In this document: positions 1 to 7,083 of the stretch, piece by piece
Numbering within the stretch: the first letter of the stretch is position 1
Layout of the letters: each line of letters begins with the position of its first letter
Origin: DATEDA01 sp050741515
GTDB taxonomy: Bacteria; Pseudomonadota; Gammaproteobacteria; Burkholderiales; SG8-39
Reading direction: 5' to 3'
Length of the DNA stretch: 10,958 bases
Assembly: GCA_050741515.1 (NCBI GenBank)
Contig: JBOIFD010000356.1
Span: forward strand, 1-10,958
Translations under genes and position numbers: made by a program
The notes under the pieces: model-generated
Told to the model about the DNA's origin: nothing
Seen by the model: only the letters and a program-made list of their open reading frames with translations
Databases searched by the model: none

Positions 1-251
1 GGGGCGTGGGGCGTCTCGCTCGCGTCGCCGGGGCCGCCAGGCGGTTCCCGGCGGGCTGGCCGCCCGCCCGGGCGCGACGGGGTGGCCCGGCTGTAAAGCG
101 TTGCTCTGCGCATGTTGGCGTGTGAGAGCGTCATAGTATTCGCGGGCGCGCCGCGCCGCAACGGACCGCCGGCGCACCCCGGCCCGCAGGTCCACCCGAC
201 GCGGGTCGTATTTCATGCTTTCATGCGGAATACGGCGCCGGGACGAAGCGG
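1..251. other. GC-rich leading spacer, no gene recognised
   Basis: I see no convincing coding region on either strand here. Open frames that cross it are low-complexity, Arg/Pro-rich readings typical of shadow frames in GC-rich DNA. The segment 30-75 is rich in GGC/GCC blocks that can fold into several short hairpins, but none is followed by a T-tract, so I do not call a terminator. Near the right end, 207-234 holds a small inverted repeat (arms CGTATT and AATACG) and a tandem TTTCATG at 211-217 and 219-225. Any promoter for the downstream gene should lie here, but I could not find a well-spaced -35/-10 pair. Confidence 0.5.
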
Positions 252-977
252 ATGCAAGTGCTCGCGGGAACGAGCGGCTACTCGTACAAGGAATGGAAGG
301 GGGCGTTCTATCCGGAGAAGCTTCCCGCCGGCGAGATGCTGCGCTTCTACGCCCGGCATTTTCGGACGGTGGAGATCAACAACACCTTCTACCGCATGCC
401 GGACGAGAAGCTGCTGGCCCACTGGGCGGAGCAGGTCGCCGACGAGTTCGCTTTCGCGCTGAAGGCGCCGCGCCGGATCACGCACGAGAAGCGCCTGCGC
501 GACGCCGAGTCGGACGTGGGCGCGTTCCTGCAGCGTGCCGCCGCGCTGGGGCCGAAGCTCGGCGCGGTGCTGTTCCAGCTCCCGCCGTTCCTGAAGAAGG
601 ATCTGCCCAGGCTGCAGGACTTTCTCCGGCTGCTGCCGCCGGATCCGCCGGTCGCATTCGAGTTTCGCAGTGTCTCGTGGCAGGACGACGCGGTCCATGA
701 AGCGCTCCGCAGCCGCGGGGCGATGATCTGCATCGCCGACACCGACGAAGGGGCGACCCCGCTGGTGTCGACCGCGGCCTGCGGATACCTGCGTTTGCGC
801 CGCGCGCATTACGACGACCGGGACCTGCGGGCCTGGGCCGAGCGCATCGCCGCGCAGCCGTGGACCCGCGCCTACGTCTACTTCAAGCACGAGGACGACG
901 CGCTCGGCACGCGCTTCGCCCGGCGCTTCACCGAGCTCTGGCGCGCCGTCCGCGGCGAGGCCCCGTCGCCGGGCTGA
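252..977 (+). CDS. DUF72 (YecE-like) family protein
   Basis: This 241-residue protein has the family's usual length and all its landmark motifs: GTSGYSYKEWKGAFYP at residues 6-21, the segment around TVEINNTFYRMP at 39-50, FALKAPRRITHEKRL at 68-82, VLFQLPPFLK at 107-116, AFEFRSVSW at 135-143, and YVYFKHEDD at 208-216 near the C-terminus. DUF72 proteins adopt a TIM-barrel-like fold, and their biochemical role is not established. The protein has no signal peptide or membrane segment, so it should be cytosolic. The ATG at 252 places the GTSGYSY motif at the expected distance from the N-terminus. The MFS gene begins 4 nt after its stop, so the two are probably co-transcribed. That linkage gives no clear functional hint. 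Confidence 0.93.
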   Translation: MQVLAGTSGYSYKEWKGAFYPEKLPAGEMLRFYARHFRTVEINNTFYRMPDEKLLAHWAEQVADEFAFALKAPRRITHEKRLRDAESDVGAFLQRAAALGPKLGAVLFQLPPFLKKDLPRLQDFLRLLPPDPPVAFEFRSVSWQDDAVHEALRSRGAMICIADTDEGATPLVSTAACGYLRLRRAHYDDRDLRAWAERIAAQPWTRAYVYFKHEDDALGTRFARRFTELWRAVRGEAPSPG

Positions 978-981
978 CCGA

Positions 982-2133
982 GTGAACCCGACGATCATCC
1001 TGCTCGCGGTGGCGGCCGCGAACGCCGGCATGGCGATGCGGATCGTCGAGCCGATGCTGCCGGTGCTGGCGACCGCCTTCGGCACCAGCGTGTCGGCGGC
1101 GTCGGCCGTGATCTCGGCGTTCGCCTTCGCCCAGGCCGGCGCGCAGTACTTCCATGGTCCGCTCGGCGACCGTTTCGGGAAGCTGCGGGTGCTGACCGTT
1201 CTCATGGCGCTCTCGGCAATCGCCGCGTTCGGGTGCGCGTTCGCCGGCAGCCTCGACGGCCTGCTCGCCTGGCGCGTCGCCACCGGCCTCTTCGGGTCGG
1301 CGACCATGACCCTCGGCATGGCCTACGTCGCCGATGTCGTCCCCCCGCAGAGCCGGCAGCCGGTGCTCGCGCGGTTCGTCTCGGGGACGATCATCGGCCA
1401 GGGGCTCGGGCCGTTCATCGGCGGCGCGCTCACCGATCTCTTCGACTGGCGCGCGGCGTTCGTGGTGCTCGGCGCCGTGTTCGGCGTGGTCGCCGCAGTG
1501 CTGTTCGGCGCGACGCGCAAGCAGTGGGGCGAGGGGACCCCGACGAGCGGTCCGCTGTTCTCGCCGGCGCGTCACCTCGCGATCCTCAGGCTCCCGCGGG
1601 CGCGGGCGGTGCTCCTGAGCGTGTTTCTCGAGATGGCGTTCTTCTACGGCGCGTTCGCGTTCCTCGGCGCGCTGCTCAAGGCCCGGTTCGACCTGCCGTT
1701 CACGATCATCGGCCTGCTGCTCGCCGGGTTCGGCCTGGGAGGACTCGTCTACACCACCATGGTGCACTGGCTGCTGGCGCGGCTCGGGCAGCGGGGGTGC
1801 GTCCTGCTGGGCGGACTGCTGGGCGGCGGCTTCTTTCTCGCGATCGTGCTCGTGCCGGTCTGGCCCCTGGTCGCGGTCTGCACCATCGGCCTCGGCTTCG
1901 CCTTCTACACCATGCACAACACGCTGCAGATGAAGGCGACGGAGATGGCGCCGCAATCGCGGGCCACCGGGCTGTCGCTGTTCTCGATGGGCTGGGCGTC
2001 CGGGCAGGCGGTCGGCGCCGCGCTGATGGGCGGCGCCATCGCCGCGTTCGGCTACGCGCCGATGATCGTCGGCTTCGGGATCGCGTACGCGCTGCTCGGC
2101 GTCGGGCTGCGCCGGCAGCTGCACCGTCTTTGA
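982..2133 (+). CDS. MFS transporter
   Basis: This 383-residue, strongly hydrophobic protein is consistent with the 12-helix major facilitator superfamily. The first helices contain the N-terminal VEPMLPVLA segment. The loop between TM2 and TM3 carries motif A as GPLGDRFGKLRV (residues 59-70). The TM5 region has GTIIGQGLGPFIGGAL (135-150), which resembles motif C of drug/proton antiporters. A charged central loop at about 178-208 separates the two halves. The start is a GTG 4 nt after the DUF72 stop, and the next ATG in frame lies inside TM1. The overall pattern resembles the YnfM/Bcr-type exporter branch, but the substrate cannot be read from sequence. It may be a proton-coupled efflux pump for a small organic molecule. 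It is on the opposite strand to the TRAP operon and not evidently tied to it. Confidence 0.9.
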   Translation: MNPTIILLAVAAANAGMAMRIVEPMLPVLATAFGTSVSAASAVISAFAFAQAGAQYFHGPLGDRFGKLRVLTVLMALSAIAAFGCAFAGSLDGLLAWRVATGLFGSATMTLGMAYVADVVPPQSRQPVLARFVSGTIIGQGLGPFIGGALTDLFDWRAAFVVLGAVFGVVAAVLFGATRKQWGEGTPTSGPLFSPARHLAILRLPRARAVLLSVFLEMAFFYGAFAFLGALLKARFDLPFTIIGLLLAGFGLGGLVYTTMVHWLLARLGQRGCVLLGGLLGGGFFLAIVLVPVWPLVAVCTIGLGFAFYTMHNTLQMKATEMAPQSRATGLSLFSMGWASGQAVGAALMGGAIAAFGYAPMIVGFGIAYALLGVGLRRQLHRL

Positions 2134-2269
2134 CGCCGGCGGCCGCGCGCGACCCGACCCGCGGCGACGGGAGATCGTCGACAACCGGCGGGAGACGGGG
2201 TCTAATGCGCTTCGCCATGCCCCGCGTCCCCGAGGCGGTCTGCCGGGCGATCGAGCGCCGGTCCGGATC

Positions 2270-3220
2270 GTGAACGAGACCGTGCACGCCTGGGTCGCAC
2301 GGGCGCGCGCCGCCGGGAAGCGCCTGGTGCTTCCCGAGGGCGAGGACGAGCGCATTCGACGCGCGGCGCAGCGGCTGAGCGAGGAGGGCATCGCGCGGCC
2401 GGTCGTCCTGAGCGAGGCGCCGCTCGCGCTGCCGGGCGTCGAGGTGCGCGCCCCCACGCGCAGCGAGCGGCTCGCCGCCTACGCCCGCGACTACGTCGCC
2501 CAGCGGCCCAGCACGAGCGAAAAGCTCGCGCAGCGGATCGTGGGCAAGCCGCTGTTTCACGCCGGCATGATGGTGAAGGCCGGCGACGCGGACGCGATGC
2601 TCGCCGGCGTCGCGCACCCCACCGCGCGCGTGATCGAGGCGGGGATGATGACCGTCGGGCTCGCCGCGGGGATCCGCACCCCGTCGAGCTTCTTCGTGAT
2701 GGTGCTGCCGGGCCGGACACTGCTCTACGCCGACTGCGCGGTCAATGCGGACCCGGACGCCGAGGCGCTCGCCGACATCGCGCTCGCCTCCGCGCAGAGC
2801 TATCACGCGCTCCTCGGCGAGGCGCCGCGCGTGGCGCTGCTCTCCTTCTCCACCAAGGGAAGCGCCAGGCACGCCCGCGTGGACAAGGTGCTGCGGGCGC
2901 TCGAGATCGCGCGGCGGCGCGCCCCGGCGCTCGCGATCGACGGCGAGCTGCAGGCCGACGCCGCGCTCGTGCCGGCGATCGCCGCGAACAAGCTGAAGGG
3001 CGAGAGCGCCGTGGCGGGCCGGGCGAACGTCCTCGTCTTCCCCGATCTCGATGCGGGGAATATCGCCTACAAGCTCACCCAGCACCTCGCCGGCGCGCAC
3101 GCCATCGGCCCGATCCTGCAGGGATTCGCCAAGCCGATCAGCGACCTCTCGCGCGGCGCGAGCGTTGACGACATCGTCGCCACGGCCGCGGTCGTGCTCG
3201 CCCGGGCCGATTCCGGCTGA
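2270..3220 (+). CDS. pta: Phosphate acetyltransferase, short form
   Basis: The 316-residue protein is a single PTA/PTB-family catalytic domain that interconverts acetyl-CoA and acetyl phosphate (EC 2.3.1.8) in the cytosol. It lacks the N-terminal DRTGG-type extension of the long enterobacterial enzyme. Visible motifs are LPEGEDERI (21-29), MVKAGDADAMLAGV (101-114), LLSFSTKGSA (190-199), GELQADAAL (225-233), NVLVFPDLDAGNIAYKL (253-269) and GPILQGFAKPISDLSRG (280-296). Ser294, Arg295 and Asp301 occupy the spacing of the catalytic Ser/Arg/Asp known from the archaeal enzyme. The GTG start at 2270 gives the normal N-terminus, and the in-frame sequence upstream has no ATG and does not look like Pta. 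No ackA is adjacent. A stand-alone short Pta is typical of organisms that get acetyl phosphate from Xsc in sulfonate breakdown, but no xsc is visible here. A phosphate butyryltransferase is a less likely alternative. Confidence 0.93.
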   Translation: MNETVHAWVARARAAGKRLVLPEGEDERIRRAAQRLSEEGIARPVVLSEAPLALPGVEVRAPTRSERLAAYARDYVAQRPSTSEKLAQRIVGKPLFHAGMMVKAGDADAMLAGVAHPTARVIEAGMMTVGLAAGIRTPSSFFVMVLPGRTLLYADCAVNADPDAEALADIALASAQSYHALLGEAPRVALLSFSTKGSARHARVDKVLRALEIARRRAPALAIDGELQADAALVPAIAANKLKGESAVAGRANVLVFPDLDAGNIAYKLTQHLAGAHAIGPILQGFAKPISDLSRGASVDDIVATAAVVLARADSG

Positions 3221-3229
3221 CGGGAATCG
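3208..3229 (+). terminator. Weak hairpin over the pta stop codon
   Basis: A perfect 7-bp stem (CGATTCC at 3208-3214 and GGAATCG at 3223-3229) with an 8-nt loop spans the pta stop. No T-tract follows on either strand. It sits where the converging pta and citrate synthase transcripts meet, with only 28 bp between the two stops. It may act as a weak or RNA-stabilising end structure, or be chance. Confidence 0.25.
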
Positions 3230-3248
3230 CGACCCATCCCCGCCTCAC

Positions 3249-4391
3249 CTAGCGGGCGTCGAGCGGCGCATACGCCCGCGGTTCGGGCCCGTTGTAGAGG
3301 GTCAGCGGGCGGATGAGGATGTTGTTCTCCGACTGCTCCAGGACCTGCACCGTCCAGCCGGGAACGCGCCCCACCGCGAACATCGGCACGAACAGATCCT
3401 CGCGGATGCCGTTCAGGTAATAGACGACGCCGGCGTAGAAATCCACGTTCACGTTCACGCCGTGGCGCGCGTAGGGTTGCATCGCCGCGACCAGCGCCTC
3501 GAGGATCTGGAACCATTTCGGCTCGCCCTTCTCGCGCGAGAGCCGCTCGACGCCGGCGCGCATGTGCCGCGCCCGCGGGTCCTCGGCGCGATAGACGCGG
3601 TGGCCGAAGCCCATCACCGGCTCCTTGGCGGCGCGCTTCCGCTTCACGTACTCGGCGGCCTGCGCGGCGTCGCCGACCTCCGTTGCCATCCGCATCACGT
3701 TCTCCGCGGCGCCGCCGTGCGCGGGGCCCGAGAGCGCGGCGATCGCGGCGGTGATCGACGCATGCAGGTCGGCCTCGGTCCCGGCCACCACGCGCGCGGC
3801 GAAGGAGGAGGCGTTGGAGCCGTGCTCGGCGTGCAGGATCAGGTCGGTATCCATGAGCCCGGCCGCGTCCGCGCTCGGTTCGGTCCCCTTCAGCATCCAC
3901 AGCACGTTGGCCGCGTGCGGGAGCTGCGGATCGGGCGGCACGGGCTCGCGGCCGGTGCGGATCGCCTCGTGCGCGGCGACGATCATCGGCACCTGCGACG
4001 TGAGGCGCACGCCCTTGCGGAGCGTCGCCGCGGGCGACTTGTCGGCGGCGTCGGGGTCGAAGGCGGAGAGCGCCGAGACCGCGGTGCGCAGCACGTCCAT
4101 CGGGTGCGCGTGCTTCACCGCCCGGATCACGTCGTACACCGGCGCGGGCAGCGTGCGGGCCGCCTTCAGCTCGGCGTCGAACGCCGCCAGCTGCGCGCGC
4201 GAGGGGAGCTCCCCCTTGAGCAGCAGGTAGCAGGTCTCCTCGAAGGTCGAGTGCGCCGCGAGGTCGTGGATCGAGTAGCCGCGGTACCGAAGCTCGCCGG
4301 CGCGGCCGTCGATGAAGCACACGCGCGAGCGGTCGAAGTAGACGTCCTTCAGGCCGCGCCGGATCTCGATTTTCTCTGCCTGTTCGCTCAT
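3249..4391 (-). CDS. Citrate / 2-methylcitrate synthase
   Basis: The 380-residue protein matches the short, dimeric type of citrate synthase (CitZ/PrpC/MmgD-like), which condenses oxaloacetate with acetyl-CoA or propionyl-CoA. The catalytic triad is visible: His225 in GPAHGG, His264 in GFGHRVYRAEDPRA, and Asp317 in NVNVDFYAG. A further His190 sits in LHAEHGSNASSF. The N-terminal GLKDVYFDRSRVCFIDGR and RYRGYSIHDLA segments are canonical, supporting the ATG at 4391. It is the last gene of the dctPQM operon. Its start lies 3 nt after the stop of a decayed SDR reading frame, and its likely Shine-Dalgarno (GGCGGGG) lies inside that remnant. Sequence alone does not separate citrate from 2-methylcitrate synthase activity. 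A housekeeping gltA would not normally end a TRAP operon, so a pathway-linked role is plausible. Confidence 0.93.
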   Translation of the reverse strand: MSEQAEKIEIRRGLKDVYFDRSRVCFIDGRAGELRYRGYSIHDLAAHSTFEETCYLLLKGELPSRAQLAAFDAELKAARTLPAPVYDVIRAVKHAHPMDVLRTAVSALSAFDPDAADKSPAATLRKGVRLTSQVPMIVAAHEAIRTGREPVPPDPQLPHAANVLWMLKGTEPSADAAGLMDTDLILHAEHGSNASSFAARVVAGTEADLHASITAAIAALSGPAHGGAAENVMRMATEVGDAAQAAEYVKRKRAAKEPVMGFGHRVYRAEDPRARHMRAGVERLSREKGEPKWFQILEALVAAMQPYARHGVNVNVDFYAGVVYYLNGIREDLFVPMFAVGRVPGWTVQVLEQSENNILIRPLTLYNGPEPRAYAPLDAR

Positions 4392-4394
4392 GGG

Positions 4395-4439
4395 TTACCC
4401 CGCCGAAAAGCCGCCGTCGACGACTATTGTCTGCCCGGG
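4395..4439 (-). pseudogene. 3'-end remnant of a short-chain dehydrogenase (SDR)
   Basis: Read on the minus strand from 4439, the spacer between the HisD-like gene and citrate synthase encodes PGQTIVVDGGFSAG followed by TAA. This is the hallmark extreme C-terminus of classical SDR oxidoreductases (consensus GQ-x-I-x-VDGG near the end). The frame can be extended to GTG at 4451 (adding VTTF), but further upstream it runs into the HisD-like gene in another frame and loses SDR character. The Rossmann N-terminus and the YxxxK active site are absent, so only about 14-18 codons survive. I infer that a full SDR gene once stood between the two genes and was removed by a deletion ending just after the HisD-like stop. 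The remnant may persist because it carries the ribosome-binding site of the citrate synthase gene. Confidence 0.75.
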
Positions 4440-4447
4440 AAATGTCG

Positions 4448-5761
4448 TCACTCGGTGACTGGCGCGCCCCGCTCGAAGCGCTCGCCGGGAAAGTACTTCA
4501 TGAGCCGGTCATCCGCCGTGCGCGCGTGCGCCTCCATCCCCTCCAGGCGCGAGATGCGCGCCGTCACCTGCGCGACGTCGCGGGTCGCCGCGCGCGTCAT
4601 CCGCTGCCAGGTCACGGTCTTGATGAACTTGTGGACCGAAAGGCCCCCGGAGTAGCGCGCCGCGCCCCTGGTGGGCAGGATGTGGTTCGGGCCCGAAGCC
4701 TTGTCGCCGAAGGCGACGGTGGTCTCCTCGCCCAGGAAGAGCGACCCGTAGCACGTGAGGTTGGCGAGCCACCAGTCGAGGTCGCGCGCGTGCACTTCCA
4801 GGTGCTCGGCCGCGTAGCGGTCCGACACCGCCGCCGCCTCCTCGCGCGTGGCGCACAGCACCACCTCGCCGTAGTCGCGCCACGCCGCAGCCGCCGCTTC
4901 GCGCGCGGTCGGCGGCAGCTTCTCGATCAACGACGGAACGCGGCGCATCACGTCGTCGGCCAGTTCCCCGGAGGTCGTGATCAGCCACGCGGGCGACTCG
5001 TGCCCATGCTCGGCCTGGCCGACGAGGTCGGCGGCGACGATCGCCGGGTCGGCCGAATCGTCCGCGACGATCGCGATCTCGGTCGGGCCGGCGAAGACGT
5101 CGATGCCCACCTTGCCGAAGAGCAGGCGCTTCGCCTCCGCGACGAACTTGTTGCCGGGGCCGACGACGATGTCGGCGGGCTTGCCGGTGAAGAGGCCGTA
5201 GGCGAGCGTCGCGATCGCCTGCACCCCGCCCAGGGTCAGGATGACGTCGGCGCCAGCGACTTGCATGGCGTAGAGGATCTGCGGGTGGATGCCCGCGCCG
5301 CGGAACGGGGTCGAAGCGGCGACCACCGTGGGCACGCCGGCGGCCTTGGCGGTGGCGATCGCCATGTAAGCCGAGGCGATGTGGGCGTAGCGCCCCGCGG
5401 GGACGTAGCAGCCGGCGACGTTCACCGGAATGAGCCGCTGCCCGGCGCGCAGGCCGGGCTTGAGCTCGGTGGAGAATTCCCGCAGCGACGCGCGCTGCGC
5501 GAGCGCGAACGCACGCACCTGCTCGGTCGCGAAGTCGATGTCGCGCTTGACGCCCGCGGGAATGTCGCGCGTGCGGCGCTCGACCTCGTCGGGCGTGACG
5601 ACGATCTCGCCGGACCAGCCGTCCAGCTTCGCGGCGTGCTCGCGCACCGCGGCTTCGCCGCGGCGCCCGATCTCGGCCAGCATCTCCTCGGCCACCTGGC
5701 GCGCGGCTCCGGCCTCGGTCTCCGGCGTTTTGGCGGCGCGCTTCAGGTACTCGGCCGACAT
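4448..5761 (-). CDS. HisD-family dehydrogenase, HpsN-like (sulfopropanediol 3-dehydrogenase type)
   Basis: The 437-residue protein belongs to the histidinol dehydrogenase family, Zn- and NAD-dependent enzymes that oxidise a primary alcohol to a carboxylate. All catalytic positions are kept: Gln249 and His252 (GQAEHG), Glu319 and His320 (AAEHLEV), Asp353 and His360 (GDKASGPNH), and His412 (GMEAHARTAD). Segments such as YGSLFLGEETTVAFGDKA (338-355), GGLSVHKFIKTVTWQR (372-387) and ARISRLEGMEAHAR (401-414) resemble, from memory, HpsN, the (R)-2,3-dihydroxypropane-1-sulfonate 3-dehydrogenase, more than biosynthetic HisD. No other his gene is near. It starts 2 nt after the dctM stop (ATG at 5761, GGGA upstream), so it is translationally linked to the transporter. 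I infer that it oxidises the imported compound. The exact substrate is uncertain, since this subgroup is broadly annotated as sulfopropanediol dehydrogenase without proof. Confidence 0.9.
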   Translation of the reverse strand: MSAEYLKRAAKTPETEAGAARQVAEEMLAEIGRRGEAAVREHAAKLDGWSGEIVVTPDEVERRTRDIPAGVKRDIDFATEQVRAFALAQRASLREFSTELKPGLRAGQRLIPVNVAGCYVPAGRYAHIASAYMAIATAKAAGVPTVVAASTPFRGAGIHPQILYAMQVAGADVILTLGGVQAIATLAYGLFTGKPADIVVGPGNKFVAEAKRLLFGKVGIDVFAGPTEIAIVADDSADPAIVAADLVGQAEHGHESPAWLITTSGELADDVMRRVPSLIEKLPPTAREAAAAAWRDYGEVVLCATREEAAAVSDRYAAEHLEVHARDLDWWLANLTCYGSLFLGEETTVAFGDKASGPNHILPTRGAARYSGGLSVHKFIKTVTWQRMTRAATRDVAQVTARISRLEGMEAHARTADDRLMKYFPGERFERGAPVTE

Positions 5762-5763
5762 GG

Positions 5764-7083
5764 TCAATTCCCGTAGATCAGCTTGGGCAGCCACAGGGCG
5801 ATCTCGGGAAACACGACGATCAGCACCAGCCCGAGGAGCTGCAGGCCCATGAACTGGATCATGCCCCGGTAGATGTCGCCGAGCTGCCATTCGGGCACGA
5901 CGCCCTTCAGGAAATAGGCCGACAGCGCGACCGGCGGCGAGAGCCACGCGGTCTGGAGGTTCACCGCCACCAGGATGCCGAACCAGGTGAGGTCGAACCC
6001 GAGCTTGCTCACCAGCGGCAGCAGGAACGGCACGACGATCAGGACGATCGGCACCCATTCGAGCGGCCACCCGAGCAGGAAGATGAACGCCATGATCGCG
6101 AGCAGGATCACGTAGCGATTCAGCTCCAACCCGAGGAGCGCGTCCGTGAGCATGGCCGGCGTGCCCAGGCGCGCGAAGACCGCGCCGAAGAAATTCGAGG
6201 CCGCGACCAGGAACAGGATCAGCACCGAGATCTCGAGCGTCCTCACGAGCGCGTCCTTCAGATTCGCCCAGGTGAGCCGGCCGTAGGCGAGGCTGAGGGC
6301 GAGCGCACCGGCCGCGCCGCACGCCGCGCCCTCGGTCGGCGTCGCCAGGCCGAACACGATGCTGCCGAGCGCGGCCATCACGAGCGCGGCCGGCGGAACC
6401 AGGCCCTTGAAGAACTCGCCCCAAAGCTCGGCCGCGTTCGCGGCCCGCTCCGCGATCGCCAGCGGCGGACCGAGCCGCGGGTTGATCAGGCAGCGCAGCA
6501 TCGCGTACGCGGTGAAAAGCACCGCCAGCATGAGTCCCGGCAGGATCGCGGCAGCGAACAGGTTGGTGACCGGGACCTCCAGGACCGGTCCCATGACCAC
6601 CAGCATGATCGAGGGCGGAATCAGGATGCCGAGCGTGCCGCCGGCGGCGATCAGGCCGGAGGAGAGCTTGACGTCGTAGCCCGAGCGGATCATCGATTTT
6701 CCGGCCATGATGCCGAGGATGGTGACGGAGGCGCCGACGATGCCGGTCGCGGCCGCGAAGATCGTGGCGACGAACATCACCGCGAGGTAGAGCGAGCCGG
6801 TGACGCGCGCGAGGATCTTCTGCACCGCGTCGAACAGGCGCTCCATCAGGTTCGCCTGCTCCATCATGATCCCCATGAACACGAACAGCGGCACCGCCGC
6901 GAGCGTCTGCTCCATCATCGTGGCGTTGAACTGCAGCGTGAGCTGGTAGAACACCAGCTCGCCGAAACCCCAGTAGCCGAAGACGATGCCGAGGAAGAGC
7001 AGGGTGAAAGAGATGGGGAAGCCGACGAAGATCCCGCCGAGCATGGCGGCGATCATGAGGAGGCCGATGTATTCGGGCGTCAC
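5764..7083 (-). CDS. dctM: TRAP transporter large permease (DctM)
   Basis: This 439-residue integral membrane protein is the sodium-coupled transport subunit of a tripartite ATP-independent periplasmic (TRAP) system. It has around a dozen hydrophobic segments and the family signatures SGLIAAGGTLGILIPPSIML (142-161) in the first half and FGLATPTEGAACGAAGAL (244-261) at the start of the second half. NLQTAWLSPPVALSAYFLKG (375-394) matches the branch often annotated as mannitol/chloroaromatic-compound TRAP permeases. I place the start at GTG 7083 because VTPEYIGLLMIA is the normal N-terminus. It gives a 4-bp GTGA overlap with the dctQ stop, implying translational coupling. Any longer frame would run through dctQ. 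It acts in the inner membrane with DctQ, receiving substrate from DctP. Confidence 0.95.
   Translation of the reverse strand: MTPEYIGLLMIAAMLGGIFVGFPISFTLLFLGIVFGYWGFGELVFYQLTLQFNATMMEQTLAAVPLFVFMGIMMEQANLMERLFDAVQKILARVTGSLYLAVMFVATIFAAATGIVGASVTILGIMAGKSMIRSGYDVKLSSGLIAAGGTLGILIPPSIMLVVMGPVLEVPVTNLFAAAILPGLMLAVLFTAYAMLRCLINPRLGPPLAIAERAANAAELWGEFFKGLVPPAALVMAALGSIVFGLATPTEGAACGAAGALALSLAYGRLTWANLKDALVRTLEISVLILFLVAASNFFGAVFARLGTPAMLTDALLGLELNRYVILLAIMAFIFLLGWPLEWVPIVLIVVPFLLPLVSKLGFDLTWFGILVAVNLQTAWLSPPVALSAYFLKGVVPEWQLGDIYRGMIQFMGLQLLGLVLIVVFPEIALWLPKLIYGN

Noticed and set aside
20..80. Terminator for a gene left of the window
   Set aside because: Several GC-rich hairpins are possible but none has a T-tract, and no upstream gene end is visible.
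928..2457. Long minus-strand open frame opposite the MFS gene, and similar long frames opposite or within the other genes (for example 213-1319, 1706-3100, 3051-4655, 4427-5776, 7110-8930, 9500-10879)
   Set aside because: They are Arg/Ala/Gly/Pro-rich, show no family motifs and lie exactly over well-supported genes. GC-rich codon bias produces such shadow frames.
4448..5761. Biosynthetic histidinol dehydrogenase (histidine pathway)
   Set aside because: The family and catalytic residues fit, but no his genes are nearby, the gene is coupled to a TRAP transporter, and its C-terminal segments look HpsN-like. Without alignments I cannot exclude histidinol activity completely.
5762..6424. In-frame extension of the HisD-like gene upstream of 5761
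   Set aside because: The extension reads through dctM in a different frame and is low-complexity. The ATG at 5761, 2 nt after the dctM stop, begins the family's normal N-terminus.
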